This document shows positions 48,413 to 58,022 of a DNA stretch of 64,000 nucleotides, in pieces. Source of the stretch: Alkalihalobacillus pseudalcaliphilus (GTDB lineage: Bacteria; Bacillota; Bacilli; Bacillales; Bacillaceae_D); the NCBI GenBank assembly GCA_001038565.1, contig LFJO01000003.1, positions 82,427-146,426 on the forward strand, read 5' to 3'. The position numbers were made by a program, and so were the translations under genes. The notes beneath the pieces are model-generated. The model was not told the origin of the DNA and did no database searches. It saw only the letters and a list, made by a program, of their open reading frames with translations. Positions within the stretch are counted from its first letter, which is position 1; each line of letters starts with the position of its first letter.

Positions 48413-48748
48413 ATGGACGTACAATTCACTGAAGAACAACTAGCCGAAATAGAAAGTCTGTCTTGGCTAATGAGAGCGACGGCTGAAAATAGTTGGATTG
48501 GCTTTGGGGCTTTTGTTCTGATTGTGGCATTAGCGATTCTCGTTTTTAATTTAGGGTTTGCGAGAAAGCTCCCTATTTTGAAGATGGTAGTCATTTACAT
48601 TTTATTAATTATTGGCTGTTTTGTTTTATGGTTCCTTGAGTTCCTATTTGGTGCACCAATGATTGCTGTATTAATTATTTCAGCACTGATACTCGGAGCG
48701 TACCGGTACCGTCTCTATCGACATCGACAAACGGAACAACCTGAATAG
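48413..48748 (+). CDS. ylaH: YlaH-like membrane protein
   Basis: A 111-residue protein with a short polar start and three membrane segments (WIGFGAFVLIVALAILVFNLGFA, MVVIYILLIIGCFVLWFLEFLFG, and APMIAVLIISALILGAY), then a basic end. It matches YlaH after typA in B. subtilis. Function unknown. The ATG follows AGAAAGGGTGTAGGACGT. Confidence 0.88.
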   Translation: MDVQFTEEQLAEIESLSWLMRATAENSWIGFGAFVLIVALAILVFNLGFARKLPILKMVVIYILLIIGCFVLWFLEFLFGAPMIAVLIISALILGAYRYRLYRHRQTEQPE

Positions 48749-48759
48749 AAATGAAATGA

Positions 48760-48800
48760 AAAGGAGAGTGTTGGGTTAAACCCAATCACTCTCTTTTTCA
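48760..48800. terminator. Bidirectional terminator overlapping the ylaI end
   Basis: AGGAGAGTGTTGGGTT pairs with AACCCAATCACTCTCTTT apart from one mismatch. The right half encodes the last residues of ylaI on the minus strand, so coding sequence and terminator share bases. Confidence 0.83.
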
Positions 48801-48979
48801 TTTGTGTGTTCTGTTGGTAATGTTCCTAATTCCTTACGTTCATTAGTACGTGTGGCGATTCGGTCATGACAAACCTCACACATATACGTATGAATAGGAC
48901 GGTTTCTTAACCTTTTAGCTAATAAGATATGGTCATCAATTTTATCAACTTTATCACATAGAACGCATTTTACTCGCAT
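48776..48979 (-). CDS. ylaI: YlaI zinc-finger-like protein
   Basis: A 67-residue protein with two Cys pairs, CVLC near residue 5 and CEVC near 34, about 26 residues apart, forming a probable zinc ribbon. It matches YlaI (DUF2197) beside ylaH. ATG 48979 follows GGGAGTGG; a start six codons earlier is possible. Function unknown. Its last codons lie in the terminator hairpin. Confidence 0.88.
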   Translation of the reverse strand: MRVKCVLCDKVDKIDDHILLAKRLRNRPIHTYMCEVCHDRIATRTNERKELGTLPTEHTNEKESDWV

Positions 48980-49272
48980 GTTTTCCACTCCCATCAACAG
49001 TTGTTTCTATCTTTATCCAATTTTTGAAAGTATAAACGAAGAAATATATGAAATGGTTGTCTATATGTAGTGTAACTTTTTTCATTAGAATTGAAAATGT
49101 TTTTTTGAGTTTCAATGAAAACATGTCAATTCGTCGATATCTCGTCTATCTTCCCTTAATCGTTCATACATTTTTTATTAAGGGGACTAAGCCATGTTCA
49201 TGGACATAATTGTTCATTATGCATATTTTATATAAAAGCATGTGAAACGAACTTCAGTCAGGAGGCGGAATA
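48980..49272. other. Intergenic region before the phoH-type gene
   Basis: About 290 AT-rich bases without a recognised gene. It should contain the promoter of the PhoH-type gene and of ylaI; I see no strong SigA pair and no hairpin that I would call. Confidence 0.4.
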
Positions 49273-50601
49273 TTGAACAAAATCTACGTCTTAGATACTA
49301 ACGTGCTCTTACAAGACCCTCATTCTATTTATTCGTTCTTGGATAATGAAATCGTAATACCTGCCATTGTATTAGAAGAAGTTGATTCAAAAAAAAGAAA
49401 TATGGATGAAGTGGGTCGTAATGCGAGGCATTTTTCAAAACTTATTGATAAATTAAGAGAGAAAGGTAAGTTACATGAAGGGATAAAATTAGAGGAAACA
49501 GGCGGTACGTTAAGGGTGGAGCTGAATCATCGCTCTTTTGAAAGAATGAAGGGCTCTTTTGCTGAAATGTCTAATGACAATCGAATCATTGCCGTTGCTT
49601 TGAATTTAACCGTAGAAGAGAAGCAAATCGGGAATAGAGAAGTGATTTTAGTAAGTAAGGATGCATTAGTTCGTGTGAAGGCGGATGCACTAGGCATCGT
49701 TGCTGAGGATTTTCTCAGTGATCGGGTTGTAGAAAATGATGCTGTATATCGTGGATATGTAGAAAAATATGTAGATGCTGATATGATTAAAAGTTTTTTT
49801 CAAAATCAACTTTTACCTGTTCAGCTTTTTGAAAAACAAAAATTTTTTCCTCATCAATTTGTCATTTTAAAGGATGCGTTAGGAAGCTCAAGTTCTGCTT
49901 TGGGGAAAGTGGATGCTTATGGAAAATATATAAAGCCTTTTTTACAGGAGTCTGAACAAGTCTGGGGCATAAGACCTCGAAATGTTCAACAAAGAATGGC
50001 CTTCGAATTATTACTTCGAGATGATATTGAGTTAGTGACCATGATTGGGAAGGCAGGAACAGGAAAGACTTTACTATCATTAGCAGCTGGACTCATGCAA
50101 ACCGAAGATTTAGGGAGGTATAAGAAATTAGTAGTCGCAAGACCTGTGGTTCCAATGGGGAAGGATATTGGTTATTTACCAGGAGAAAAAGAAGAAAAAT
50201 TAAAACCATGGATGCAACCGATTTATGATAATTTGGAATATCTATTTAATACGAAAAAACCGGGTGAGTTAGAGCATATACTGGCAGGAATGGGCTCTAT
50301 CCAAGTTGAGGCTTTAACCTATATTCGTGGTCGAAGCATTCCAGACCAGTTAATTATCATTGATGAAGCCCAAAACCTTACAAAACATGAAGTGAAAACG
50401 ATTATAACTCGAGTTGGCGAAAGAAGTAAAATCATTTTAATGGGTGATCCACAACAAATTGACCACCCTTACTTGGATGAGTTTAATAACGGATTGACCT
50501 ATGTGGTCGAGACATTTAAAGAGGAGCAAGTGAGTGGTCATATAAAGCTTGTAAAAGGAGAACGTTCAGGGCTCGCACAATTAGCAGCAGACTTATTATA
50601 A
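49273..50601 (+). CDS. ylaK: PIN-PhoH (PhoH2) family protein YlaK
   Basis: This 442-residue protein joins an N-terminal PIN RNase domain (YVLDTNVLLQDP near 5-16, EEVDSKKR near 36) to a C-terminal PhoH ATPase with Walker A GKAGTGKT near 260 and Walker B IIDEAQN near 362. PhoH2 proteins of this layout act as RNA-unwinding ribonucleases. There is no upstream antitoxin gene. It starts at TTG behind GGAGGCGG and corresponds to B. subtilis ylaK. A terminator follows. Confidence 0.94.
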   Translation: MNKIYVLDTNVLLQDPHSIYSFLDNEIVIPAIVLEEVDSKKRNMDEVGRNARHFSKLIDKLREKGKLHEGIKLEETGGTLRVELNHRSFERMKGSFAEMSNDNRIIAVALNLTVEEKQIGNREVILVSKDALVRVKADALGIVAEDFLSDRVVENDAVYRGYVEKYVDADMIKSFFQNQLLPVQLFEKQKFFPHQFVILKDALGSSSSALGKVDAYGKYIKPFLQESEQVWGIRPRNVQQRMAFELLLRDDIELVTMIGKAGTGKTLLSLAAGLMQTEDLGRYKKLVVARPVVPMGKDIGYLPGEKEEKLKPWMQPIYDNLEYLFNTKKPGELEHILAGMGSIQVEALTYIRGRSIPDQLIIIDEAQNLTKHEVKTIITRVGERSKIILMGDPQQIDHPYLDEFNNGLTYVVETFKEEQVSGHIKLVKGERSGLAQLAADLL

Positions 50602-50659
50602 AAAGCCAGCACTAACAAAAAAAGAGAGTAGTTACTCATTTGGATTAGTATCCAACATC

Positions 50660-50692
50660 AAAAAGCCGGTCAATGTTCAACCGGCTTTTATT
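50660..50692. terminator. Terminator after the PhoH-type gene
   Basis: AAAAAGCCGGT pairs with ACCGGCTTTTA around a ten-base loop with T after it. Confidence 0.85.
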
Positions 50693-50733
50693 ACAGATAG
50701 GACTCTTAAATCACTTAGCGTACATCGTTTAAG

Positions 50734-51243
50734 TTAAATCAAAGAGATTCTTTGCACATCTTTAATAGGGTTCTCACGATTACTTCCATCAGCAAAATAA
50801 AGATGAATAGGGCCATCGTCCTTTAATGGTTTACCCTCATAAGAAAAGCCAGCAATCATACTCGTAATATCAGCTAATGAATAGGTAAAAGCTTCCCCGG
50901 ATTTTGTTACAATCCTAGCGGCGGTTGCCTTTTCACTTGGATTAGCATTACGAATGAAAGGCTCAATAGCTATACCGTAAGATGACTGAAATAGTTCTTT
51001 TTTATTATAAGAAATTTTATTATCATTGGAATTAGGGTTTGGTGCTTCATTACCCTCGATAATTTCTTTATCCCACTGTGCTGAAATGGCTTTACGATAA
51101 GCGATTTCTGGATCCTCTTTTTGCTCCTTCGCTGTAAAAGCATCCTTTAAGTGGACTTTGCGCTCATCAAAAATCCAAACAGAAGGATCGATCGTTAAAG
51201 GATGAGCCACCTCACCGTCAATAAAAAAAACAAATTCTTTCAT
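50734..51243 (-). CDS. ylaL: YlaL-like conserved protein
   Basis: A 169-residue soluble protein (MKEFVFFIDGEVAHPLTIDPSVWIFDERKVHL, later YGIAIEPFIRNANPSEKATAARIV and IHLYFADGSNRENPI). It lies between the phoH-type gene and glutaminase, the position of B. subtilis ylaL, and the assignment rests on that and general similarity from memory. No catalytic motif is evident. The ATG follows GGGAGGGTAATGT on the minus strand. Confidence 0.8.
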   Translation of the reverse strand: MKEFVFFIDGEVAHPLTIDPSVWIFDERKVHLKDAFTAKEQKEDPEIAYRKAISAQWDKEIIEGNEAPNPNSNDNKISYNKKELFQSSYGIAIEPFIRNANPSEKATAARIVTKSGEAFTYSLADITSMIAGFSYEGKPLKDDGPIHLYFADGSNRENPIKDVQRISLI

Positions 51244-51363
51244 ACATTACCCTCCCACAATCATATATGCCTCAATAAATATTCGGTTAAAAAAGTAAAT
51301 CTAGATCATCCTATTAAAGTATAAATAGTTTTAGCAAATTTGTCACACTTTGATTAGGAAGGA

Positions 51364-52302
51364 TTGAAGATTGATATGCTTTGTCAGAAACAACAGGATT
51401 TAGATGAGATGGTTGCAGAAGCAAAAAAAGAAGCAAAAAAAGGAGAAGTAGCTACCTATATACCAGCCCTAGCAAAAGCAGACCCGAATATTTTAGCTGT
51501 TTCCATTTTTGATGGGGCAAGTCATTGCTTTGTATCAGGAGATAGTGAGCATCTCTTTACCTTACAAAGTGCCTCAAAGGTGATAACGTTAGCTTTGGCT
51601 TTAATGGACTGTGGAGAAGCTGTTGTGTTTGAAAAGGTTGGAATGGAGCCAACAGGCGATCCTTTTAATTCAATTTCAAAATTAGAAGCTCAATTTCCAT
51701 CAAAACCACTTAATCCCATGATTAATGCGGGGGCTTTGGCGGTGAGCTCATTAATAAAAGGAGAGACGGCTCAGGATAAACTTCAATACCTTTTACACTT
51801 TATTCATCGGCTAAGTGGGAACAAACATATAACGTATAATAAAGAAGTGGCAAGGTCTGAGTATGAAACAGCAGACTTAAACCGAGCTTTAGCATATTTT
51901 TTGAAACAACATCATATTATCGAGGGAGATGTCAATTTATTAATTGAATTTTACACGATGCAATGTGCGATTGAGTTAACATGTGATGACTTAGCTAAAA
52001 TTGGATTTGTTTTGGCGAACGAAGGGAGGAATCACGAAGGGGAAGTTATCATGCCTTATGAGATTGCTCGATTAGTAAAAACATTTATGGTAACTTGTGG
52101 TATGTATAATGCCTCGGGCGAATTTGCAATCAAGGTAGGCATTCCGGCTAAAAGTGGTGTATCAGGCTGTATTCTTGGAGCTGTTCCTAATCGTTTAGGG
52201 ATCGGTATTTATGGACCTGCATTGGATGAAAAAGGGAATAGTTATGCAGGTATGAAAATACTTGAACTTCTAGCCGCTCACTATCATTTGAGTATTTTCT
52301 AA
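51364..52302 (+). CDS. glsA: Glutaminase
   Basis: A serine-dependent beta-lactamase-fold glutaminase (glutamine to glutamate plus ammonia) of 312 residues. The catalytic Ser-x-x-Lys is in LQSASKVITL near 63, with NPMINAGALAV near 119 and KSGVSGCI near 264. It corresponds to B. subtilis ylaM (glsA2). The start could be TTG 51364 or ATG 51376; neither has an ideally spaced ribosome binding site (AGGAAGG is at 51356-51362). Confidence 0.95.
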   Translation: MKIDMLCQKQQDLDEMVAEAKKEAKKGEVATYIPALAKADPNILAVSIFDGASHCFVSGDSEHLFTLQSASKVITLALALMDCGEAVVFEKVGMEPTGDPFNSISKLEAQFPSKPLNPMINAGALAVSSLIKGETAQDKLQYLLHFIHRLSGNKHITYNKEVARSEYETADLNRALAYFLKQHHIIEGDVNLLIEFYTMQCAIELTCDDLAKIGFVLANEGRNHEGEVIMPYEIARLVKTFMVTCGMYNASGEFAIKVGIPAKSGVSGCILGAVPNRLGIGIYGPALDEKGNSYAGMKILELLAAHYHLSIF

Positions 52303-52410
52303 AAAAATGTTGGGACTAATGCGTGCAAACCTATTGAAAATGATTGCATTTTTCGAGCAAAAAAGATACTATATTTAGTAAGGATATTTAGAGCCTGAGG
52401 AGGGGACAAC

Positions 52411-52692
52411 ATGTCAACCGAAGTGATGACAGGTCAAAATGAGAAAGCCTTTGCTCTATTAAAAGCAGATGCAGATAAAATCTGTCAGCTTATTGAAGTG
52501 CAAATGGAGAATTTAACAATGCCTCAATGCCCCCTTTACGAAGAGGTCTTGGATACACAGATGTTTGGTCTTTCACGTGAAATTGACTTTGCTATCCGCC
52601 TTGAACTAGTAGAGGAAGAGAAAGGCAAACAGCTTTTAGTAGAATTAGAGCACAAACTAGCAGCTCTTCATGAAGCGTCTTTACGCAAATAA
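52411..52692 (+). CDS. ylaN: YlaN family protein (UPF0358)
   Basis: A 93-residue helical protein ([31 protein letters not shown]), matching YlaN by size and place. YlaN is important under iron limitation in B. subtilis and staphylococci, where it is reported to work with the iron regulator Fur. The ATG follows TGAGGAGGGGACAAC. In B. subtilis ftsW and pycA follow ylaN; here ctaA follows directly. Confidence 0.92.
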   Translation: MSTEVMTGQNEKAFALLKADADKICQLIEVQMENLTMPQCPLYEEVLDTQMFGLSREIDFAIRLELVEEEKGKQLLVELEHKLAALHEASLRK

Positions 52693-52725
52693 AAATCAAG
52701 CGGAGAAATTCAGCTTGATTTTTTT
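52691..52725 (+). terminator. Terminator after ylaN
   Basis: AAAATCAAGC pairs with GCTTGATTTT over ten bases, followed by TTT. Confidence 0.85.
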
Positions 52726-52763
52726 ATGCCTTTTTAAGTTTGAATAATAATAGAAGAATAGAT

Positions 52764-52797
52764 CAAAAAAAGTCCCGCCAATAGCGGTACTTTTTTT
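52764..52797 (-). terminator. Terminator after ctaA
   Basis: CAAAAAAAGTCCCGC pairs with GCGGTACTTTTTTTG with one mismatch; on the minus strand it ends ctaA, with T on both sides. Confidence 0.78.
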
Positions 52798-52807
52798 GAT
52801 CTATAGG

Positions 52808-53719
52808 TTATTTTTTTGAAGAAATTGCTTTTTCTCTCGTTAAAATTAACATCATATACGAGAGAGTGGTAAATAATAAAGAAACAATGAGAGCATGCAT
52901 TAATCCAACTGTTAATGAGTTCTCTGTAAAGACAACAGAAACGCCACTAATAATTTGGAGGAGGACTAAACATACGGAAATAATAGTTGTCCATAATAAT
53001 ACGAGTTGCTCACGATATTTTATTACAGTCCATATTAAAAGAATGATGAGGAAAATAAATAATAGGATTCCTACGATTCGATGGAAGTAATGAGAGCCAA
53101 TTGGCCCGGAAAAACCAGGGAACCACATACCGTTACATTGCGGAAAGCCACTACATGCAAGTGTTGCTTCTGTATGTTTTACATAAGCACCAGAATAAAT
53201 AACAGCGTAACAATATGTAAGCACAAATAAAACATAATACTTAAAGCCTTTGGTTACTTTAGGAGCAATTGGTTTGCCAGCTGGCCGATCTTCAAAGGCG
53301 AGTATGGTTAATATCACTACGGAAGCGAGTGACATCGCCGAAATACCAAAATGAAGGGCAAGAATAGCATGGGATTGACCAAATACAACAGCACCAGCAC
53401 CTAGTAAACCTTGAAAGGCGATAAGGATAAAAGCAAGAATAGAAAATAGTCTAGCTTCTCTCATATGGGAAAGCTTTTTCCAAGACCACATGGCCAAAAT
53501 TAAAATCATAACACCTACTAGGCCAGCGACAATACGATGACTGTACTCAATAATCGTTTCGATTTCAGGACTTGTGGGAATAACTTCACCAAAGCATAAT
53601 GGCCATGTTTTTCCACAACCCTCACCTGAATCCGTTTTCGTCACAGTCGCTCCTTGTAATAAAACAATAAGTACGCCGATAGAGGTAATAACACCATAAA
53701 ATTTAAGAGCTCTATGCAT
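52808..53719 (-). CDS. ctaA: Heme A synthase
   Basis: CtaA converts heme O to heme A for cytochrome oxidase. The 303-residue membrane protein has eight helices in two four-helix halves, with conserved His in EYSHRIVAG, HFGIS, HYFHRIVG and LMHALIVS. The Cys pair of the Bacillus type appears in the first external loop (GEGCGKTWPLC) and a second in ACSGFPQC. ATG 53719 gives the normal start MHRALKFYG; an open frame continues 35 codons upstream without support. Divergent from ctaB as in B. subtilis. Confidence 0.95.
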   Translation of the reverse strand: MHRALKFYGVITSIGVLIVLLQGATVTKTDSGEGCGKTWPLCFGEVIPTSPEIETIIEYSHRIVAGLVGVMILILAMWSWKKLSHMREARLFSILAFILIAFQGLLGAGAVVFGQSHAILALHFGISAMSLASVVILTILAFEDRPAGKPIAPKVTKGFKYYVLFVLTYCYAVIYSGAYVKHTEATLACSGFPQCNGMWFPGFSGPIGSHYFHRIVGILLFIFLIILLIWTVIKYREQLVLLWTTIISVCLVLLQIISGVSVVFTENSLTVGLMHALIVSLLFTTLSYMMLILTREKAISSKK

Positions 53720-54008
53720 GGAATTCACCAAACCTTCTATAAAATTGTTAAGAAATATGCTAAAGTTAGCAAGGGAATATTTAGTAACATAACTGATCTT
53801 AAAAATAATATGGGAAAAAGTCAATTTTGCTCATGTGTCAATTTTAGGAACATCCTAATTGTGAAGAATCTGTGAAAGTCATTAATTTGATGAAAGATCA
53901 TCAATTTTGATATATAATGTGAATGAGTTTTTGCAAAAAGTGAAATGAAATAACGACTATAAACAAGCAATAACGTTGTTTCTCATTTTTAATGAGGAGG
54001 TGAAATGA
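53720..54008. promoter_or_regulatory. Divergent ctaA-ctaB control region
   Basis: A consensus TATAAT at 53913-53918 is the likely -10 box for ctaB; the nearest TTGATG (53887-53892) is 20 bases away, longer than usual, so an activator may help. In B. subtilis ResD controls this region; I could not assign ResD sites. Confidence 0.4.
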
Positions 54009-54944
54009 ATGAATAAAACGGATTCATTATCAAAATCAGGTGAAGTTGTACAAGGCGATACTATAGCAGCTCCAATGAGTCAAAGTCATTCATGGAAAGA
54101 TTATTTGGTATTAGCTAAACAAGGTATTGTAACGTCAAATTTAATAACAACGTTTACAGGCGTCTTTTTAGCGGCTATCTATACGAGTACAGGTCTTGCT
54201 GCAAATTGGCAAGCAGCCCTTTTTGCTATTTTAGGGTCAGGCTTAGTGATGGCTGGTGCCTGCACGTTTAACAATTATATAGACCGAGATATTGACCCAA
54301 TCATGGAAAGAACAAAAAATAGACCATCCGTAACAGGTCGTTTTTCGGGAAAACACATTTTAACAGTTGGTGCGATACAGTCAATTATAGGTTTAATATT
54401 CTTATCATTAACAACAGCAACTGCTGCTATAATTGGGGCAATCGGATTGTTTATATACGTTGTTCTCTATTCAATGTGGACAAAGCGTACAACAACATTA
54501 AATACGATTGTTGGAAGCTTCTCGGGTGCTGTACCACCACTTATTGGTTGGGCGGCAATTGATGGTAGCTTACATATGTATGCATGGCTATTGTTCTTTA
54601 TCATGTTCTTCTGGCAACCCCCTCATTTCTTGGCATTAGCTATGAGGCGTGTCGATGAATACCGGGCAGCTGGAATTCCAATGCTACCTGTTGTAGCTGG
54701 CTTTGAAATGACAAAAAGACAAATTGTTATTTATGTCGCGGCATTATTGCCGGTATCTTTATTACTTTATCCTTTCGGTATTGTATATACGGTTGTGGCA
54801 GCTATTCTAGGAGTGGGTTGGTTAGCTCTAGGAATAAGTGGTTTCAAAGCAAAGGATGATTTGAAGTGGGCGAAGCAAATGTTTGTATACTCGCTCAACT
54901 ATTTAACCATTTTATTTGTGCTTATGGTTATTGTTCATCTTTAA
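54009..54944 (+). CDS. ctaB: Protoheme IX farnesyltransferase (heme O synthase)
   Basis: CtaB adds the farnesyl chain to heme B to form heme O, the substrate of CtaA. The 311-residue UbiA-type membrane protein carries the Asp-rich prenyl-diphosphate site [19 protein letters not shown] near residues 90-108 and the second loop region [28 protein letters not shown] near 200. The ATG at 54009 follows GAGGAGGTGAAATGA. The caa3 operon follows after 97 bases. Confidence 0.96.
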   Translation: MNKTDSLSKSGEVVQGDTIAAPMSQSHSWKDYLVLAKQGIVTSNLITTFTGVFLAAIYTSTGLAANWQAALFAILGSGLVMAGACTFNNYIDRDIDPIMERTKNRPSVTGRFSGKHILTVGAIQSIIGLIFLSLTTATAAIIGAIGLFIYVVLYSMWTKRTTTLNTIVGSFSGAVPPLIGWAAIDGSLHMYAWLLFFIMFFWQPPHFLALAMRRVDEYRAAGIPMLPVVAGFEMTKRQIVIYVAALLPVSLLLYPFGIVYTVVAAILGVGWLALGISGFKAKDDLKWAKQMFVYSLNYLTILFVLMVIVHL

Positions 54945-55041
54945 CATTTTGTTCATAGAAAATGTCAATAAGGTGAATAATGATTATATATATATTTTGT
55001 AGTTATGTAACTACGTGAAGAAAGTGAGGTTGGTTTATCAA

Positions 55042-56094
55042 ATGAAACGTTGGAAAACTGCATGGCGTTTTCTACCATTTTCTCTACTGCTACTTGTGCT
55101 TGCAGGGTGTGGGGAAGAGAATTTGACGGCACTTGATCCGAAAGGTCCACAAGCTGAGTGGCTTTTAGAAAATATGTTATTGTCACTTTATATTATGGCT
55201 TTCGTTACAGTTGTCGTATTTGCAATCTTTTTCATCATTCTTGCTAAGTTCCGTCGTAAAGAAGGAGATGATGAAATTCCTAAACAAGTTCACGGTAATA
55301 CAGCTTTAGAGATTACGTGGACAGTTATCCCTATTATTTTATTAGTTATTTTAGCTGTACCAACTATTTCAGGTACATTTATGATGGCTGACATGGAGCC
55401 AGACCCTGTTGCAGGTGAGGACACGGTTGTCATTGACGTTACAGGACACCAATTCTGGTGGCAATTTGATTACCAAAATGAAGGATTCACAGCTGGTCAA
55501 GATGTTTATATTCCAGTAGGTGAAAAAGTATTATTTGAATTGCATGCAGAAGATGTTCTACATTCATTCTGGGTACCTGCATTAGGTGGTAAGATTGATA
55601 CCGTGCCAGGAATTACGAATGAAATGTGGCTTGAAGCTACATATCCAGGAACTTATAAAGGGAAATGTGCTGAGCTTTGTGGACCATCCCATGCTTTAAT
55701 GGACTTTAAATTGGTTGCATTAGAGCGTGATGAGTATGATGCATGGGTAGCGGGGATGGAAGAAGGCCCTGCTGAACCTGAAGAAACATTAGCTCAAGAA
55801 GGGCGCGAATTATTTGGTGCTGATGGGCTTGGCTGTATTGGCTGTCACGCAATTGGCGGAAGTGGTTCTGCTGCTGGTCCAACTTTAACAAACTTCGCCG
55901 ACCGTGAAGTGTTTGCTGGTTATATTGACATGGATGATGAGGAGAAGTTAGCACAATGGATTAAAGATCCTGAGTCATTAAAAGAAGGTAATAACATGTC
56001 AAATGCCCCTTATTTACAAGCGGGTGTAACCGATGAAGAAGTAGAAGCACTTATTGCATACTTACGAACTTTATCTGTTTTAGATAACGATTAA
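55042..56094 (+). CDS. ctaC: Cytochrome caa3 oxidase subunit II with fused cytochrome c
   Basis: This 350-residue lipoprotein (lipobox VLAGC, Cys23) has two membrane helices, then the external CuA domain with GHQFWWQFDY and CAELCGPSHALM, which hold the two copper ions, and a C-terminal cytochrome c with GCIGCHAIGG (Cys265, Cys268, His269) and a later Met ligand in NNMSNAP. The fusion identifies a caa3-type enzyme that takes electrons through its own heme c. ATG 55042 is the likely start; an in-frame GTG at 55015 is less likely. Confidence 0.97.
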   Translation: MKRWKTAWRFLPFSLLLLVLAGCGEENLTALDPKGPQAEWLLENMLLSLYIMAFVTVVVFAIFFIILAKFRRKEGDDEIPKQVHGNTALEITWTVIPIILLVILAVPTISGTFMMADMEPDPVAGEDTVVIDVTGHQFWWQFDYQNEGFTAGQDVYIPVGEKVLFELHAEDVLHSFWVPALGGKIDTVPGITNEMWLEATYPGTYKGKCAELCGPSHALMDFKLVALERDEYDAWVAGMEEGPAEPEETLAQEGRELFGADGLGCIGCHAIGGSGSAAGPTLTNFADREVFAGYIDMDDEEKLAQWIKDPESLKEGNNMSNAPYLQAGVTDEEVEALIAYLRTLSVLDND

Positions 56095-56135
56095 GAATTT
56101 AACGTTTTACTTTTATGAAAGAAGGAGGAAACCCA

Positions 56136-58022
56136 TTGGCTACAGCTACACAACATACGAAAGATAAAAGCGTCGTATGGGATTGGCTAACAACAGTCGA
56201 CCATAAGAAAATCGGGATTATGTATTTAATTGCCGGTACGCTTTTCTTTGTTAAAGCGGGTGTTATGGCCTTATTCATGAGGATTCAGCTAATGTTCCCT
56301 GAAATGAATTTCTTAAGTGGTCAAACATTTAACGAATTCATCACGATGCATGGAACGATTATGTTATTCTTAGCCGCTACACCTTTGCTCTTTGCATTTA
56401 TGAACTTTGTCATTCCCCTCCAAATTGGGGCACGTGACGTTGCGTTTCCATTTGTTAACGCAGTAGGATTCTGGGTATTCTTATCCGGTGGATTACTGTT
56501 AAGTACAAGTTGGTTTTTTGGTGGCGGTCCAGATGCAGGTTGGACGAACTACGTACCACTTGCAAGCCGTGAATACGGTGGATTAGGTATTGATTTCTAT
56601 GTATTAGGATTACAAGTGTCTGGTATTGGTACATTAGTGTCGGCGATTAACTTCTTAGTTACGATCGTTAACATGCGTGCTCCAGGTATGACAATGATGC
56701 GTCTTCCATTATTCGTATGGACATCATTTATTTCTTCTACACTAATCTTATTTGCCTTTACACCACTTGCTGCTGGTTTGGCACTTATTATGTTAGATCG
56801 TATTTTTGATGGACAATTCTTTATCCCTGATATGGGCGGTAACGTTGTTTTATGGCAACATATTTTCTGGATCTTTGGTCACCCTGAAGTTTATATCTTG
56901 GTGCTTCCAGCCTTCGGTATTATTTCTGAGGTTATTCCAGCCTTTTCTAGAAAACGTCTATTCGGTTATACAGCGATGGTATTTGCAACAATGATTATTG
57001 CATTCTTAGGATTCATGGTATGGGCTCACCACATGTTTACGGTCGGTATGGGACCCGTTGCCAACTCCATTTTTGCGATTGCCACGATGACGATTGCGGT
57101 ACCGACCGGTATTAAAATATTTAACTGGCTCCTCACCATGTGGGGTGGTAAAATCACCTTTAACACAGCGATGATGTTTGCATCATCATTTGTACCTACA
57201 TTTGTCCTTGGTGGAGTAACAGGAGTTATGCTGGCGATGGCACCAGTTGACTATTTATACCATGATACGTACTTTGTAGTAGCTCACTTCCACTACATTA
57301 TTGTTGGTGGTATCGTCTTAGCACTATTCTCTGGTTTATTCTATTGGTACCCTAAAATGTTTGGTCATAAATTAAATGAGCCATTAGGAAAGCTTTTCTT
57401 CTGGATTTTCTACATTGGTTTCCATTTAACATTCTTTGTTCAACATTTATTAGGTCTAATGGGTATGCCACGTCGTGTTTACACATACTTAGGAAATCAA
57501 GGCTTAGATGCCTTTAACTTAATTAGTACAATCGGTACGTTCTTTATGTCTGCGGGTGTTATTTTACTTGTTATCAACGTCATCTACTCTGCATTCAAAG
57601 GTGAGCGTGTTACTGAAGCGGATCCATGGGATGCTCGTACACTTGAGTGGGCGACACCTACACCGATCCCAGAGTACAACTTTGCTCAAACACCACAAGT
57701 ACGTTCGTTAGATCCGTTGTTCTATGAAAAAGTACATGGTGATGGAACGATGAAATCAGCAGAGCCTATAGCTGACATTCATATGCCAAATGGTTCAATT
57801 TTACCGTTTATCATGGCGATTGGGCTTTATATTGCTGGTTTTGGTGTAATCATGAAATCTCCTTACTGGGAACTTGGCGGTAATGGATTAATTGTTTTAA
57901 TTGCTGGTTTAGCAATTACATTTGGTTCAATGTTTGTTCGTTCGATCAAAGAGGATCACGGTTATTATATTCCGGCTTCTCGTGTGAAAGAAGAAATGAA
58001 CAACTCGAAAGGAGGAAACTAA
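56136..58022 (+). CDS. ctaD: Cytochrome caa3 oxidase subunit I
   Basis: The proton-pumping catalytic subunit with heme a, heme a3 and CuB. Visible ligands: His in MHGTIML for heme a, HPEVYILVLP with the CuB His and the cross-linked Tyr of the K channel, HH in WAHHMFTVGM, and DTYFVVAHFHYI for hemes a3 and a. The 628 residues form at least 12 helices plus extra C-terminal helices seen in Bacillus. TTG 56136 follows AAGGAGG; an ATG at 56115 overlaps that site and is unlikely. Confidence 0.97.
   Translation: MATATQHTKDKSVVWDWLTTVDHKKIGIMYLIAGTLFFVKAGVMALFMRIQLMFPEMNFLSGQTFNEFITMHGTIMLFLAATPLLFAFMNFVIPLQIGARDVAFPFVNAVGFWVFLSGGLLLSTSWFFGGGPDAGWTNYVPLASREYGGLGIDFYVLGLQVSGIGTLVSAINFLVTIVNMRAPGMTMMRLPLFVWTSFISSTLILFAFTPLAAGLALIMLDRIFDGQFFIPDMGGNVVLWQHIFWIFGHPEVYILVLPAFGIISEVIPAFSRKRLFGYTAMVFATMIIAFLGFMVWAHHMFTVGMGPVANSIFAIATMTIAVPTGIKIFNWLLTMWGGKITFNTAMMFASSFVPTFVLGGVTGVMLAMAPVDYLYHDTYFVVAHFHYIIVGGIVLALFSGLFYWYPKMFGHKLNEPLGKLFFWIFYIGFHLTFFVQHLLGLMGMPRRVYTYLGNQGLDAFNLISTIGTFFMSAGVILLVINVIYSAFKGERVTEADPWDARTLEWATPTPIPEYNFAQTPQVRSLDPLFYEKVHGDGTMKSAEPIADIHMPNGSILPFIMAIGLYIAGFGVIMKSPYWELGGNGLIVLIAGLAITFGSMFVRSIKEDHGYYIPASRVKEEMNNSKGGN

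Noticed and set aside
49273-50601. Toxin-antitoxin pair at the PIN-PhoH gene
   Set aside because: No small antitoxin frame lies upstream, and the PIN-PhoH fusion is the common Bacillus housekeeping form.
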